Below are positions 41,260 through 49,337 of a stretch of DNA of 64,000 bases, piece by piece. Source of the DNA: CAINOH01 sp041663565 (GTDB lineage Archaea; Micrarchaeota; Micrarchaeia; Norongarragalinales; CAINOH01); the NCBI GenBank assembly GCA_041663565.1, contig JBAYMJ010000002.1, positions 25,196 to 89,195 of the forward strand, written 5' to 3'. Within the stretch, counting starts at the first letter, position 1. Each line of letters starts with the position of its first letter. The notes under the pieces are model-generated. The model was given only the letters and a program-made list of their open reading frames with translations, was not told where the DNA came from and searched no databases. The position numbers and the translations under genes were made by a program.

Positions 41260-42969
41260 ATGGATGACGGTGTGGCCAATGCCGGCCTTTCGCTGAAGAA
41301 CGCTGATTCCGTCCAGCTGCGGCAATACCAGCTTGCTGCGGCAAAGACCGCGCTTGAAAAGGGCAACACGCTTGTTGTGATGCCAACTGCGCTGGGAAAG
41401 ACTTTCGTCGCAATACTGGTAATCGCAAGGATGCTTTTCATTGAAAGGGACGCCGCAAGGAAGGCAGCGGAAAAAGGGACAAAGGAAACCGCCGCAAGTG
41501 CAACAGCACAACCAGGCGCAACGGCCCAAGGCCCAAAGGCCGAAACAGGGCCGAAGGAAGGGAAATATCTTTTCCTCACTCCCACCAAGCCCCTGGCAAT
41601 CCAGCAGGAGCGGGTGCTTCTGGAGACTCTTGACATCTCGGACGAGGAGTCCTGCGTGCTCACAGGCGAGACCGCGCCTGCAAACCGTGAGGCGCTGTGG
41701 AAGGAGCGCAAGTTCTTCTGCTCAACCCCGCAGACCGTTGAGCACGACATCCTTACCGGAAAGGTTGACCTGAAGGACTTCAAGCTGATTGTGTTTGATG
41801 AAGTCCACCACGCGGTGAAGAACTACGCCTACTCGTTCATAGCAAGGCAGGCTACTGCGCAGAGCCCATCCTGCCTCCTGCTCGGCTTGACAGCATCGCC
41901 TTCAGCTGACAAGGAAAAGGTTGCAGAAATCTGCTCCAACCTCAACATCAAGAACATCGAAGTTGTCACGGGCGAGGAAAAAAACGTCGAGGCATACTCC
42001 AAGGATTTGGATGTTGACAAGATTTTCGTCGATATGTACCAAGAGCAGAAGGAAATATCGCAAGTGCTGCGCGAGATGCTTTCGGACTGCCTCAAGGAGC
42101 TCAAGAAGATGGGGCTTGCAAAGTCAGCGGCAATATCCATTGACAAGCACGAATTGCTTGAGATGCGCACCCTGCTTTTGTCCGAGCTTGCGAAGGGCAA
42201 CACGAACGCCTACCGCGGCCTGAGCCTGCAGGCAAAGGCGATGAACATACTGCACGCAATCGACCTGCTTGAGGCCGAAGGAATCAACTCGCTCAAGCGC
42301 TTCCTTGACTCGCTTACCGGCCGCGAGAAGAAGACCAAGGCAATACGCGAGCTGATGGCAGACTCGAGGTTTACAACAGTCAGGTCAACTGCTGACCTTG
42401 CGCTTCTCAAGGGACTCAACCACCCCAAGATGGGAAAGCTGAGGGCAATACTTGAGGAAGTTGCAGACAAAGGACAGTCCGCAATAGTGTTTGCGCACTA
42501 CAGGCATTCAGTTGAATCAATACTCGAGGAAATCAAGGCAAACCCCAAAATCCGAGCCGCAGCTTTCGTCGGCAAGTCCAACGAGGGGATGAGCCAGAAG
42601 AAGCAGCACGAGACCCTTGAGAAGTTCAGGGCAGGAGAATACAATGTGTTGATATCGACTTCGATCGGAGAAGAAGGCCTCGACATTCCAAGAGTTGACC
42701 TCGTAGTATTCTACGAATCAGTCCCTTCTGAAATCCGCCTCATCCAACGCCGGGGCCGCGCTGGCCGCGTGCGTGCGGGAAATGTGCTGATGCTTGTCAC
42801 CCGCGGCACCAAGGACGAGGCGTTCCTGTGGATTGCAAAGCGCAAGGAAAGGCAGATGCACGAGAACATGCGCGAGCTCAAAAAAAGCATCGACCGGGGA
42901 GACAAGGACGCGGCTTTTGCGGGAACAAGCTTTGACAAGCGGCAGAAGAAGATTGACGAGTTCTTCTGA
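41260..42969 (+). CDS. Hef-type superfamily 2 helicase without nuclease domain
   Basis: 569 aa. SF2 motifs: RQYQ Q-motif, MPTALGKT (41-48), LTPTKPLA, DEVHHA, GLTASPS, FAHYR, TSIGEEGLDIP and QRRGRAGR. Same order as Hef/FANCM/Mph1. The Hef-type helical insert follows motif III. A low-complexity insert of about 40 Ala/Thr/Gly/Lys residues follows motif I. The XPF nuclease part of euryarchaeal Hef is missing; instead the protein ends QKKIDEFF (562-569), a PCNA-binding (PIP) peptide. Fork repair/remodelling helicase. Confidence 0.92.
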   Translation: MDDGVANAGLSLKNADSVQLRQYQLAAAKTALEKGNTLVVMPTALGKTFVAILVIARMLFIERDAARKAAEKGTKETAASATAQPGATAQGPKAETGPKEGKYLFLTPTKPLAIQQERVLLETLDISDEESCVLTGETAPANREALWKERKFFCSTPQTVEHDILTGKVDLKDFKLIVFDEVHHAVKNYAYSFIARQATAQSPSCLLLGLTASPSADKEKVAEICSNLNIKNIEVVTGEEKNVEAYSKDLDVDKIFVDMYQEQKEISQVLREMLSDCLKELKKMGLAKSAAISIDKHELLEMRTLLLSELAKGNTNAYRGLSLQAKAMNILHAIDLLEAEGINSLKRFLDSLTGREKKTKAIRELMADSRFTTVRSTADLALLKGLNHPKMGKLRAILEEVADKGQSAIVFAHYRHSVESILEEIKANPKIRAAAFVGKSNEGMSQKKQHETLEKFRAGEYNVLISTSIGEEGLDIPRVDLVVFYESVPSEIRLIQRRGRAGRVRAGNVLMLVTRGTKDEAFLWIAKRKERQMHENMRELKKSIDRGDKDAAFAGTSFDKRQKKIDEFF

Positions 42970-43044
42970 AGGCCAAGGACGGCAACGCCCCCGGCAAACA
43001 CGCCTTGCACTTTCCGGCAGAAGCCGCAGAATCGCCCATTTTAT

Positions 43045-43068
43045 TAATATAAGCGTTTTCTTATATTA
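43045..43068. promoter_or_regulatory. palindromic operator immediately before the ArsR gene
   Basis: TAATATAAG-CGTTTT-CTTATATTA: perfect 9-bp inverted repeat ending on the base before the GTG start. It overlaps the AT-rich promoter region, as expected for autorepression by an ArsR-family dimer. Confidence 0.75.
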
Positions 43069-43320
43069 GTGGACACTAAAACCAAGACCCTGAAGGCAGT
43101 CTCCGACCCCACGCGGCTTTCTCTCCTGCAGAGGATTGCAAAGGGAGAAATCTGCGCCTGCAAGCTCAAGTGCGGCAAGGTAAGCCAGCCCGCTGTTTCG
43201 CAGCACCTCTCGACATTGCTTTGCGCGGGGCTTGTGAGGGTGCGCAATGACGGCGCAAAAAGATTCTACTCGATTACCCAGAAGGCAACAAAAATACTGG
43301 ATGACATTTCAGGATGGTAA
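43069..43320 (+). CDS. ArsR-family winged-helix metal(loid)-responsive repressor
   Basis: 83 aa with GTG start 43069. ArsR fold: LKAVSDPTRLSLLQRIAKGEICACKLKCGKVSQPAVSQHLSTLLCAGLVRVRNDGAKRFYSI contains helix-turn-helix QPAVSQHL and Cys residues in EICACKLKCG close to the ArsR/SmtB alpha-3 metal site. First gene of a redox/efflux cluster; autoregulation is likely through the palindrome at its start. Confidence 0.9.
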   Translation: MDTKTKTLKAVSDPTRLSLLQRIAKGEICACKLKCGKVSQPAVSQHLSTLLCAGLVRVRNDGAKRFYSITQKATKILDDISGW

Positions 43321-43345
43321 ACCCAATCGGGGATGCAGAACGCAA

Positions 43346-43660
43346 ATGAAAATCGAAATATTCGGAACCGGATGCCCCGCCTGCCTGGAGCTTGAAAAGA
43401 GGGCCAAGGCGGCTGTTGCAAAGCTCAAGGCAAAGGCTACGGTCTCGCACGTATTTGACATCAACGAAATCGCCGACCGCGGAGTCTATGCAGTGCCTGC
43501 AATCGCAATTGACGGCAAGGTAGTACTCTCAGGAAAGGTCGCCTCGCAGGAAGAGATTGAGAAGGCGATTGCAAAGAAGTCGAAAGAAAAGACAACAGGA
43601 AAAACAAAGCCGACAAAGAAGGCCAAGACAACTGCAAAGAAAAAACAAAAATCGAAGTAG
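43346..43660 (+). CDS. small thioredoxin-like protein with CPAC active site
   Basis: 104 aa from ATG 43346. MKIEIFGTGCPACLELEKRAKAAV (redox motif CPAC at 10-13), cis-Pro in AVPAIAIDGKVVLSGKV, as in the MTH895-type small thioredoxin/glutaredoxin-like family, followed by a Lys/Thr-rich tail of about 30 residues. Such proteins accompany the permease family next door and ArsR regulators. Confidence 0.9.
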   Translation: MKIEIFGTGCPACLELEKRAKAAVAKLKAKATVSHVFDINEIADRGVYAVPAIAIDGKVVLSGKVASQEEIEKAIAKKSKEKTTGKTKPTKKAKTTAKKKQKSK

Positions 43661-43663
43661 ACG

Positions 43664-44713
43664 ATGCAAATGGACTTTTCACTCTTGTTTATCGCAGGGC
43701 TTTCCGCAATCTGGGACTATATAGCACTGCACACGCTCTTCTGCCTCATCCCCGCATTCTTCATAGCTGGAGCGATGAGTGCACTCATACCAAAGGACCT
43801 GCTCTTGCCCTACCTGGGAAAGAAGGCGTCGAACTTCGTCTCGTACCCGATAGCGGTGCTTGCGGGGTTGCTCCTTGCAGTATGCTCGTGCACCGTGCTT
43901 CCTTTGTTTGCGGGAATCAGAAAGAGCGGAGCTGGAATCGGTCCGGCAATCGCGTTCCTATACACCGCGCCTGCAACCAACATCCTTGCAATCACCTACA
44001 CAAGCAGCCTGATTGGCTGGGACATAGCGCTGTGGAGAATCGCGTTTTCAATAGTCTTTGCAATTGCAATCGGAATCATCATTGACAAGATTTTCAAGGA
44101 CGAAGACGTAAAGGCGGCTGCGAACCTGTTTGGCAAAAAGAAAAAGGACAAGAACACCGTCAAGAGGCTCCTGATGCTCTTCGTGCCCCTTGTTGCGATA
44201 CTGCTTGCAGGGACGCGGCTTGAGGAGGGAATAATCAAGTACGCGGCGATAGCGGCGCTTGTAGCGGCAACGGCCTTTGCTGCAAAGAAATACTACACCA
44301 GAGAAGAAATCGACTATTGGATGTCGGAGTCCTGGCGCTTCTTTGCAATGATATTCCCGATGCTAGTTGCAGGAGTGTTCATCGCAGGGGTCCTGGGCGC
44401 TGCCCTGCCCGCTGACCTGGTCGCACAATACGTCGGCAACAATGGATTCCTTGCAGTTCTCATCCCAGTTGTGTTCGGGCTGTTCATGTACTTCCCGACC
44501 CTGGTAGAAGTGCCGATGGCAAAGACGTTCCTCGAACTGGGGATGGCAAAGGGCCCGCTCTTGGCATACCTGCTTGCCGACCCGGTAATTTCGCTTCCCA
44601 GCATGCTTGCAGTCAACAAGATAATGGGAACGCACAGGACCATAGTCTACGCGGGATTGATATTGGTGTTCACAGTTGCGGCGGGACTCCTGTATGGGGC
44701 CATTGCGGCGTAA
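43664..44713 (+). CDS. permease, UPF0718/DUF318 (ArsP-like) family
   Basis: 349 aa, eight to ten membrane segments. First half has GLLLAVCSCTVLPLFAGIRKSGAG with the conserved CSCTVLP, second half MLVAGVFIAGVLGAALP and YFPTLVEVPMAK. Relatives export trivalent organoarsenicals (ArsP) or other soft-metal species. It starts 4 bp after the thioredoxin-like gene. The conserved Cys pair is intact. Confidence 0.88.
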   Translation: MQMDFSLLFIAGLSAIWDYIALHTLFCLIPAFFIAGAMSALIPKDLLLPYLGKKASNFVSYPIAVLAGLLLAVCSCTVLPLFAGIRKSGAGIGPAIAFLYTAPATNILAITYTSSLIGWDIALWRIAFSIVFAIAIGIIIDKIFKDEDVKAAANLFGKKKKDKNTVKRLLMLFVPLVAILLAGTRLEEGIIKYAAIAALVAATAFAAKKYYTREEIDYWMSESWRFFAMIFPMLVAGVFIAGVLGAALPADLVAQYVGNNGFLAVLIPVVFGLFMYFPTLVEVPMAKTFLELGMAKGPLLAYLLADPVISLPSMLAVNKIMGTHRTIVYAGLILVFTVAAGLLYGAIAA

Positions 44714-44779
44714 TGCGAATGGGACTGCAACAGGTAAAAAATCCGATTAAACAGAATAAATGGAGAAAAAAGGTCGATT

Positions 44780-46012
44780 ATGATGATAAAAGGCGCAAAG
44801 GACTTCCTCTCAATCCCGTTCAACCGCAACCTGTTCATAGCACTAGCTGTGATTGGCTTTTTCTTGCTTGCATTCGAGCAGGCGCAGATGCCGACAACAG
44901 GCACGGTTGCAAACAACGGCACCTGCATTGACAACCTCACAGTTCACTTCTTCTACCTGCCCACGTGCCCGCACTGCGCCGAGCAAAAACCGTTCAACGC
45001 CGAGCTGATGAAGGAATACCCGCAAGTCACGTGGATACAGCACGACATCTCAAAGACATCCGAAGCGCAAGTCATGTCGCAGATGATGATTGACCACGGA
45101 ATGGAGGGAGACAACCTGCGCGTGCCCATGACGTTCATCGGCAACAAGTACATCCTCGGATATGAGTCCAAGATAACGACCGGAGTCCAGCTCAAGGCGA
45201 TGCTTGCGGACTACGTCGCAAAGAACCCGCAGGCTTCAAACAACTCGGCAAACGCCAACGAAAGCAGGTTCACCCTCGACATACCTTTCCTTGGAAAGAC
45301 CAACCTGGCCGAGATGTCCCTTCCGGCCCTTGCAGTTGTCCTCGGCCTGGTTGACGGCTTCAACCCGTGCGCGATGTGGGTGCTCGTGTACCTGATTGCG
45401 CTCGTGATGGAGCTCAACGACAAGAAAAGGATGTGGCTCATCGTGGGGACGTTCCTGCTTGCTTCGGGAATACTCTACTTCCTGTTCATGACCGCCTGGC
45501 TCAACCTGTTCCTATTGGTCGGCTACCTGCGTCCGATAATGATAATCATCGGCCTGATTGCGCTTGGCAGCGGAATACTTGCAGTCAGGGAGTACCTGCT
45601 TACAGGCGGAAGGCCGGTTTGCAAGATTGGTGACGAGGAGGAGAAGCTTGGCACGATGGGCAGGATGAAGGAAATCATCGCCTCGCCCCTTACGGTCTCT
45701 ACGGTCCTTGCCATAATCGCGCTTGCCTTTGCGGTGAATTCGGTCGAGTTCATGTGCTCAGCCGGGATTCCCGCGGTGTTCACCCAGATTCTTGCGCTGT
45801 CCAACCTCGGCGGCCTGGAATACTACGGCTACATACTACTCTACACGCTGTTCTTCATGCTGGACGACCTGGTAATATTCGGGGTCGCCGCATTCGCGCT
45901 CTCGTCCTCGGACGTAATGGACCGCTACGCCGGATTTTCCAAGATTGTGGGCGGCTCGATTCTGTTCATACTGGGGCTGCTGATGCTTTTCGCTCCGGGA
46001 CTGTTAAGGTAA
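44780..46012 (+). CDS. thioredoxin domain-CcdA/DsbD-like membrane redox protein
   Basis: 410 aa. N-terminal signal anchor (residues 15-31), extracellular thioredoxin/glutaredoxin-like domain with TCPHC redox motif and VPMTF cis-Pro, then a CcdA-type six-to-seven-helix domain with GLVDGFNPCAMWVLVYLI (first Cys of the electron relay) and SVEFMCSAGIPAVFTQI (second). It should pass electrons from cytoplasmic thioredoxin to the outside. Fourth gene of the ArsR cluster. Confidence 0.9.
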   Translation: MMIKGAKDFLSIPFNRNLFIALAVIGFFLLAFEQAQMPTTGTVANNGTCIDNLTVHFFYLPTCPHCAEQKPFNAELMKEYPQVTWIQHDISKTSEAQVMSQMMIDHGMEGDNLRVPMTFIGNKYILGYESKITTGVQLKAMLADYVAKNPQASNNSANANESRFTLDIPFLGKTNLAEMSLPALAVVLGLVDGFNPCAMWVLVYLIALVMELNDKKRMWLIVGTFLLASGILYFLFMTAWLNLFLLVGYLRPIMIIIGLIALGSGILAVREYLLTGGRPVCKIGDEEEKLGTMGRMKEIIASPLTVSTVLAIIALAFAVNSVEFMCSAGIPAVFTQILALSNLGGLEYYGYILLYTLFFMLDDLVIFGVAAFALSSSDVMDRYAGFSKIVGGSILFILGLLMLFAPGLLR

Positions 46013-46042
46013 GCTTTTATTGATTGAACGCGTGGTCGAACT

Positions 46043-46453
46043 ATGGACCCGTTCAATATTCAAATAGAAAAAATTGAAGGCGTGACCTTGGTAGTATCAA
46101 CAATCCTTTTCCCAGGGTATTTATTGTACGAATTGTTTTTTCCAACACATGATATTGCTACAAAGCTACTTGCCAGCGTCTTTCTTGGAAGTATGATATT
46201 TACAATGGTAAACTTTTGCGATAGTTTTACCAACTACTTCAAAAAAATAAAAACACAAAATAAAGCGATTACATACTATTTTTTGTTTCTAGTTACGTTA
46301 CTTTTGCTAGGGCTGAATATCCAACAAAAGATAACTATTTCAACACCCGACTTAATTTTGACACTAGCGCTAGGTGTTGTTTCAATTCTCGTAATGGCAA
46401 TAGTGTTCAAGTATGTTTTCAGAAAAACTAAGTCTCAAAGAAAGAAAAAATAA
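46043..46453 (+). CDS. AT-rich membrane protein of likely foreign origin
   Basis: 136 aa with four hydrophobic segments (VSTILFPGYLLYELFF, LLASVFLGSMIFTMV, YFLFLVTLLLLGLNI, LALGVVSILVMAIVF) and a Lys/Arg end. Base use differs sharply from neighbours: 36 of its first 100 bases are G or C and AT-ending codons dominate. The stop codon abuts the 3' end of the tRNA-Gly gene. No known family recognised; acquisition next to a tRNA is inferred. Confidence 0.7.
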   Translation: MDPFNIQIEKIEGVTLVVSTILFPGYLLYELFFPTHDIATKLLASVFLGSMIFTMVNFCDSFTNYFKKIKTQNKAITYYFLFLVTLLLLGLNIQQKITISTPDLILTLALGVVSILVMAIVFKYVFRKTKSQRKKK

Positions 46454-46454
46454 A

Positions 46455-46617
46455 TGCAGCCGCCGGGATTTGAACCCGGGTTTCGAGATTGGCAACCTCA
46501 CGTCCTAGTGCCCGCCAAACCGATAAAGCGTTGGAGATTAGTCCAAAGACAGAATTCGGCGGCTCCAGGTTGTCCGGCCAAAGCCCCGAAGAGATAAGAC
46601 CTCTGGACTACGGCTGC
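46455..46617 (-). tRNA. tRNA-Gly (anticodon GCC) with about 90-nt insertion in the D-arm
   Basis: Read on the minus strand: acceptor GCAGCCG (46611-46617) pairs with CGGCTGC, discriminator A at 46455. D-stem GTCC (46605-46608) and GGAC (46502-46505) are separated by 99 nt where 8-10 are normal. Anticodon arm TGAGG-TTGCCAA-TCTCG gives GCC (46491-46493), T-arm CCGGG-TTCAAAT-CCCGG. The insertion holds internal helices (CCGCCGAA with TTTGGCGG). A non-canonical intron is the simplest reading; exact splice sites could not be fixed. Confidence 0.75.
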
Positions 46618-46726
46618 ATCCTAGCTATTTGTTGGAAGAATAATTGTGAAAAGAAAGGTTAAAACGATTGCTGTGGGGGTGCAAAGCAGGCGCCTGCCGC
46701 AAAGGGCGCGCCGGAACGCAGCCCGC

Positions 46727-46909
46727 TCAGTGGGACACGTTGCTCATGTTCTGGAGGAAGTCGACGAAGCTGTGCGTCTGGTCGGTTATGGCGTTGTTGG
46801 CCTGGCCTGCGGAGCCTTGGACTATCATTATGACTATTGCCGCTATGAGAACGCTGCCGCCCAGTATCAGGAGGTATTCGAATGCGCCCTGTCCGCGGAA
46901 CCTTGCCAT
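46727..46909 (-). CDS. class III mini-pilin, 60 aa
   Basis: ATG 46909. MARFRG|QGAFEYLLILGGSVLIAAIVIMIVQGSAGQANN has a class III prepilin signal almost identical to those at 7521 and 15486, followed by only about 25 residues. A monocistronic pilin-like gene between two tRNAs. Confidence 0.85.
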   Translation of the reverse strand: MARFRGQGAFEYLLILGGSVLIAAIVIMIVQGSAGQANNAITDQTHSFVDFLQNMSNVSH

Positions 46910-47008
46910 AGAAACCAAAAATACTAACTGCTCGGCGCTATAAATAAGCCATACCCACTCGGGGGGTGTCGGGACAACCGCAAGGCCCATGTGCCCACCA
47001 GCCCGGGA

Positions 47009-48685
47009 CTAACGCCTCTTCTTCCGGTAGCCAAACGCAAGCATCAGGCTGGCCAGCACAACTGCAAGCGCGGCCAACGCAAACTGCGGGGACGAAAGGA
47101 CAGAGGACAGCTCCTGCCCGAGGGGGTCGGAGGTCGGGGCCGCTGTCGGGCGTTCGGAAAGGTCAACAGTAACCTCGCGGGCATATGTGATTTCGCCTAT
47201 CTTGACCGAAAGGTTGGTCTCCAGCGGACCTGTTCCTGCCACGAGCGGGTACGGCACCAGGAACTCCACGCGGGTGGTGTCGCCGACCGCAAGGTAGCTT
47301 ATTGCCTGCGAAAAGTTGGAGCCCGGAACGGAAAGCGACACAACTGCGTCGGAGACCGGCGCGTTTCCGGTGTTGTGCAGCCAGAAGTAGAGCTGCACGC
47401 CGTCCGAAAGCTGCTTTGCGGCGAAGTTCTCAACTGCAACGGAAGCCGACGCCCGCGCCGAATCATCCTGCGAAGCAAGGAGGTACCCCGTCTGTTCGGA
47501 CCCGTAAGCCGACACCGTTGAGGAATAGTTGTAGGAGTACCCGCCAACAACCTTGAAGGGATACACCACGTCCCAGGATGCCGTTGCCTGCGAGCCAGCT
47601 GGGATTACGAGCACCTGCTCCTTTTCGCTTGGCGTTGAGAAGTCGGGGTGCAGCAAAAGAGAGACGGGCACCGCGATTGTCCGCGAAAGCAGGTTTTGCA
47701 CTGTGGCGTTGACTATTGCAGTCTGGGACGCGCCGTGGACTTCGCCGGGAAACGAGGCGGAAAGCAGAAAGAACTGCGAATAACCCGGCTGCGAGATGAA
47801 GGAGAAGCTGTTTGCCGCGCTGATCGTCGTGCCGGACAGGTCGCTTGTGCCGGTTGCCTTGAGGGAATACTTCGTGTCCTCCTGGTCGCGTCCGACTGCC
47901 AGGCGAAGGTGCGAAGCGTCGATGAAGAAAATCTCGTTGAAAGTCGGGTCTATGGGCACCCACTTGCCATCGACCGCAGCTTCCACCCACGCGTGCGGCT
48001 GCCAGTCCTCGCCCGAGTACGCGAAGCCGACAACGTGCCGCGCGGGAATCTTCCGAGAACGCAGCAGCGCCTCCAGAAGGTGCGCCTTCTCGTCGCACGT
48101 GCCGCGGCCTGCCGCAAGAGTTGCAGTCGAGTCAAGCGCTTCGTCCTTGTACTTGGAGTCGTAGACTATGTTTTCATAAACCCAGGAGGAAAGCGCCGCA
48201 ACCGCTTCGCCTGCGCCTGTCGCATTCGACGCAATTGACGCGGCAAGCGACTCGGCCTGCGAATCTACTATCACGAGCTTGCTTTGGGAAAGGTAATCGG
48301 CGCCCGAACCCGCCACTGGCTCGAAATCGCACCGCGACGGGTCGTAGGAGACGTTGACCAAGGCGTCGATGGCAATCCTGTTCGGCTCGTTTGGGACGGG
48401 CTTGTAGTGGAAGGATAGCACGGTGTTGCCGAAAGAATCGGTTGAAACGGAGTACGCGCCGGACGAGTTGAAGGTAGCGGACTGGGCCGAAAAGTTGCCG
48501 AACGCGTAGGTTGAGAATATGACGTCGGTTGCCGCTGGCGGGACGAGGATGGAATACTCGAGCCGGGCCGCAACGATGGAGGAGCCGATTGCGCCTGATG
48601 ATTGGGCGAAGGCAAATGGGACAAGGACTGCAACGGTGACAAGAAAGACCGCTAGAGCCTGAAATTTCCCCTTGGCAGCAATCAA
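47009..48685 (-). CDS. exported transglutaminase-like protein with C-terminal membrane anchor
   Basis: 558 aa with a TTG start at 48685 that overlaps the upstream TGA (TTGA). Signal peptide FLVTVAVLVPFAFA|Q; transglutaminase core AAGRGTCDEKAHLLEALLRSRKIPARHV (Cys), WQPHAWVEAAV (His), WVPIDPTF (Asp); Ig-like domains behind; C-terminal helix FALAALAVVLASLMLAFGYRKKRR. Cell-surface protease or cross-linking enzyme. Coupled to the Rpp21 gene. The open frame continues 400 bp upstream but only as shadow of Rpp21. Confidence 0.86.
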   Translation of the reverse strand: MIAAKGKFQALAVFLVTVAVLVPFAFAQSSGAIGSSIVAARLEYSILVPPAATDVIFSTYAFGNFSAQSATFNSSGAYSVSTDSFGNTVLSFHYKPVPNEPNRIAIDALVNVSYDPSRCDFEPVAGSGADYLSQSKLVIVDSQAESLAASIASNATGAGEAVAALSSWVYENIVYDSKYKDEALDSTATLAAGRGTCDEKAHLLEALLRSRKIPARHVVGFAYSGEDWQPHAWVEAAVDGKWVPIDPTFNEIFFIDASHLRLAVGRDQEDTKYSLKATGTSDLSGTTISAANSFSFISQPGYSQFFLLSASFPGEVHGASQTAIVNATVQNLLSRTIAVPVSLLLHPDFSTPSEKEQVLVIPAGSQATASWDVVYPFKVVGGYSYNYSSTVSAYGSEQTGYLLASQDDSARASASVAVENFAAKQLSDGVQLYFWLHNTGNAPVSDAVVSLSVPGSNFSQAISYLAVGDTTRVEFLVPYPLVAGTGPLETNLSVKIGEITYAREVTVDLSERPTAAPTSDPLGQELSSVLSSPQFALAALAVVLASLMLAFGYRKKRR

Positions 48686-49008
48686 GCCTTTTTCACCGCC
48701 GTTGCCTTTCCCACCATGCGCCTTTTTCCGCACGAGCCGCACACCCTGTAGGCCTTTCCGGATATCACGCGCACCTTGTGCGTTTCGCCCTGCCTGCAGA
48801 AGATTTGGTTGCAGTGCTTGCAGAATGATGCGACGCCGACCTTGAGCCTGTGGCGCATCGCAATCTTTCGCGCAAGCTGGACGTAACGTGTTGAAAGCTT
48901 CGGCTCTCCTGCAGAGTACATCTCCCCTGCAAGGGAGAGCAGGACCGCTATCCGCTTCCTTGCGGCCTGGTCCTCGAACGACGACTGTGATGCGGCTTTC
49001 CGTTTCAT
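48682..49008 (-). CDS. rnp4: ribonuclease P protein component 4 (Rpp21/RPR2)
   Basis: 108 aa from ATG 49008 (ATG 49017 in frame). Helical first half with LSTRYVQLARKIAMRHRLKV, then zinc ribbon CKHC..CRQ and CGSCGKRRMVG: four Cys ligands as in Rpr2/Rpp21. With RNase P RNA it matures tRNA 5' ends. The gene sits beside an intron-bearing tRNA. Confidence 0.93.
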   Translation of the reverse strand: MKRKAASQSSFEDQAARKRIAVLLSLAGEMYSAGEPKLSTRYVQLARKIAMRHRLKVGVASFCKHCNQIFCRQGETHKVRVISGKAYRVCGSCGKRRMVGKATAVKKA

Positions 49009-49059
49009 CGCGTGCACTACCTGCCCACACCTTACGGTTGGAGCATTGAAAAAAGGGTA

Positions 49060-49173
49060 TGGGCCTGGTGGGATTTGAACCCACGAACTTCCAGTTCGCC
49101 TAGAACCATAGTCCCTGAGGGGCTATGGCGTCATATAAGACTGGCACTCTGGACCAAGCTGAGTTACAGGCCC
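49060..49173 (-). tRNA. tRNA-Ile (anticodon UAU) with a 37-nt canonical intron
   Basis: Minus strand. Acceptor GGGCCTG/CAGGCCC, discriminator A. Anticodon stem CCAGT/ACTGG; joined loop CTTATAA gives anticodon TAT (49135-49137). Intron 49097-49133 after position 37: its bulge-helix-bulge is explicit, CTTA pairing TAGG, bulges TAT and CGA, and intron helix CCATAG/CTATGG. D-arm ACTC/GAGT and T-arm GTGGG-TTCAAAT-CCCAC are complete. Mature length 77 nt. Confidence 0.88.
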
Positions 49174-49337
49174 TAAAATACGGTGATTTACAATAGTGTT
49201 TAGCAACCAATAAAACCCGATTAGAAGGCCTGCCCGGCCGTTGCAGGGGCGACCTGCCCCTTGCAGTCACGGCGGCGCCGGGTGCTTGCGGAAAGGCCCT
49301 TCGTCAGGTTTATTACCAGCCGATTCTTCTACAATTT

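Noticed and set aside
48686..49084. Upstream extension of the transglutaminase frame to a 691-aa protein
   Set aside because: It overlaps Rpp21 and the tRNA-Ile in another frame and has no signal-peptide logic; TTG 48685 gives a clean signal peptide.
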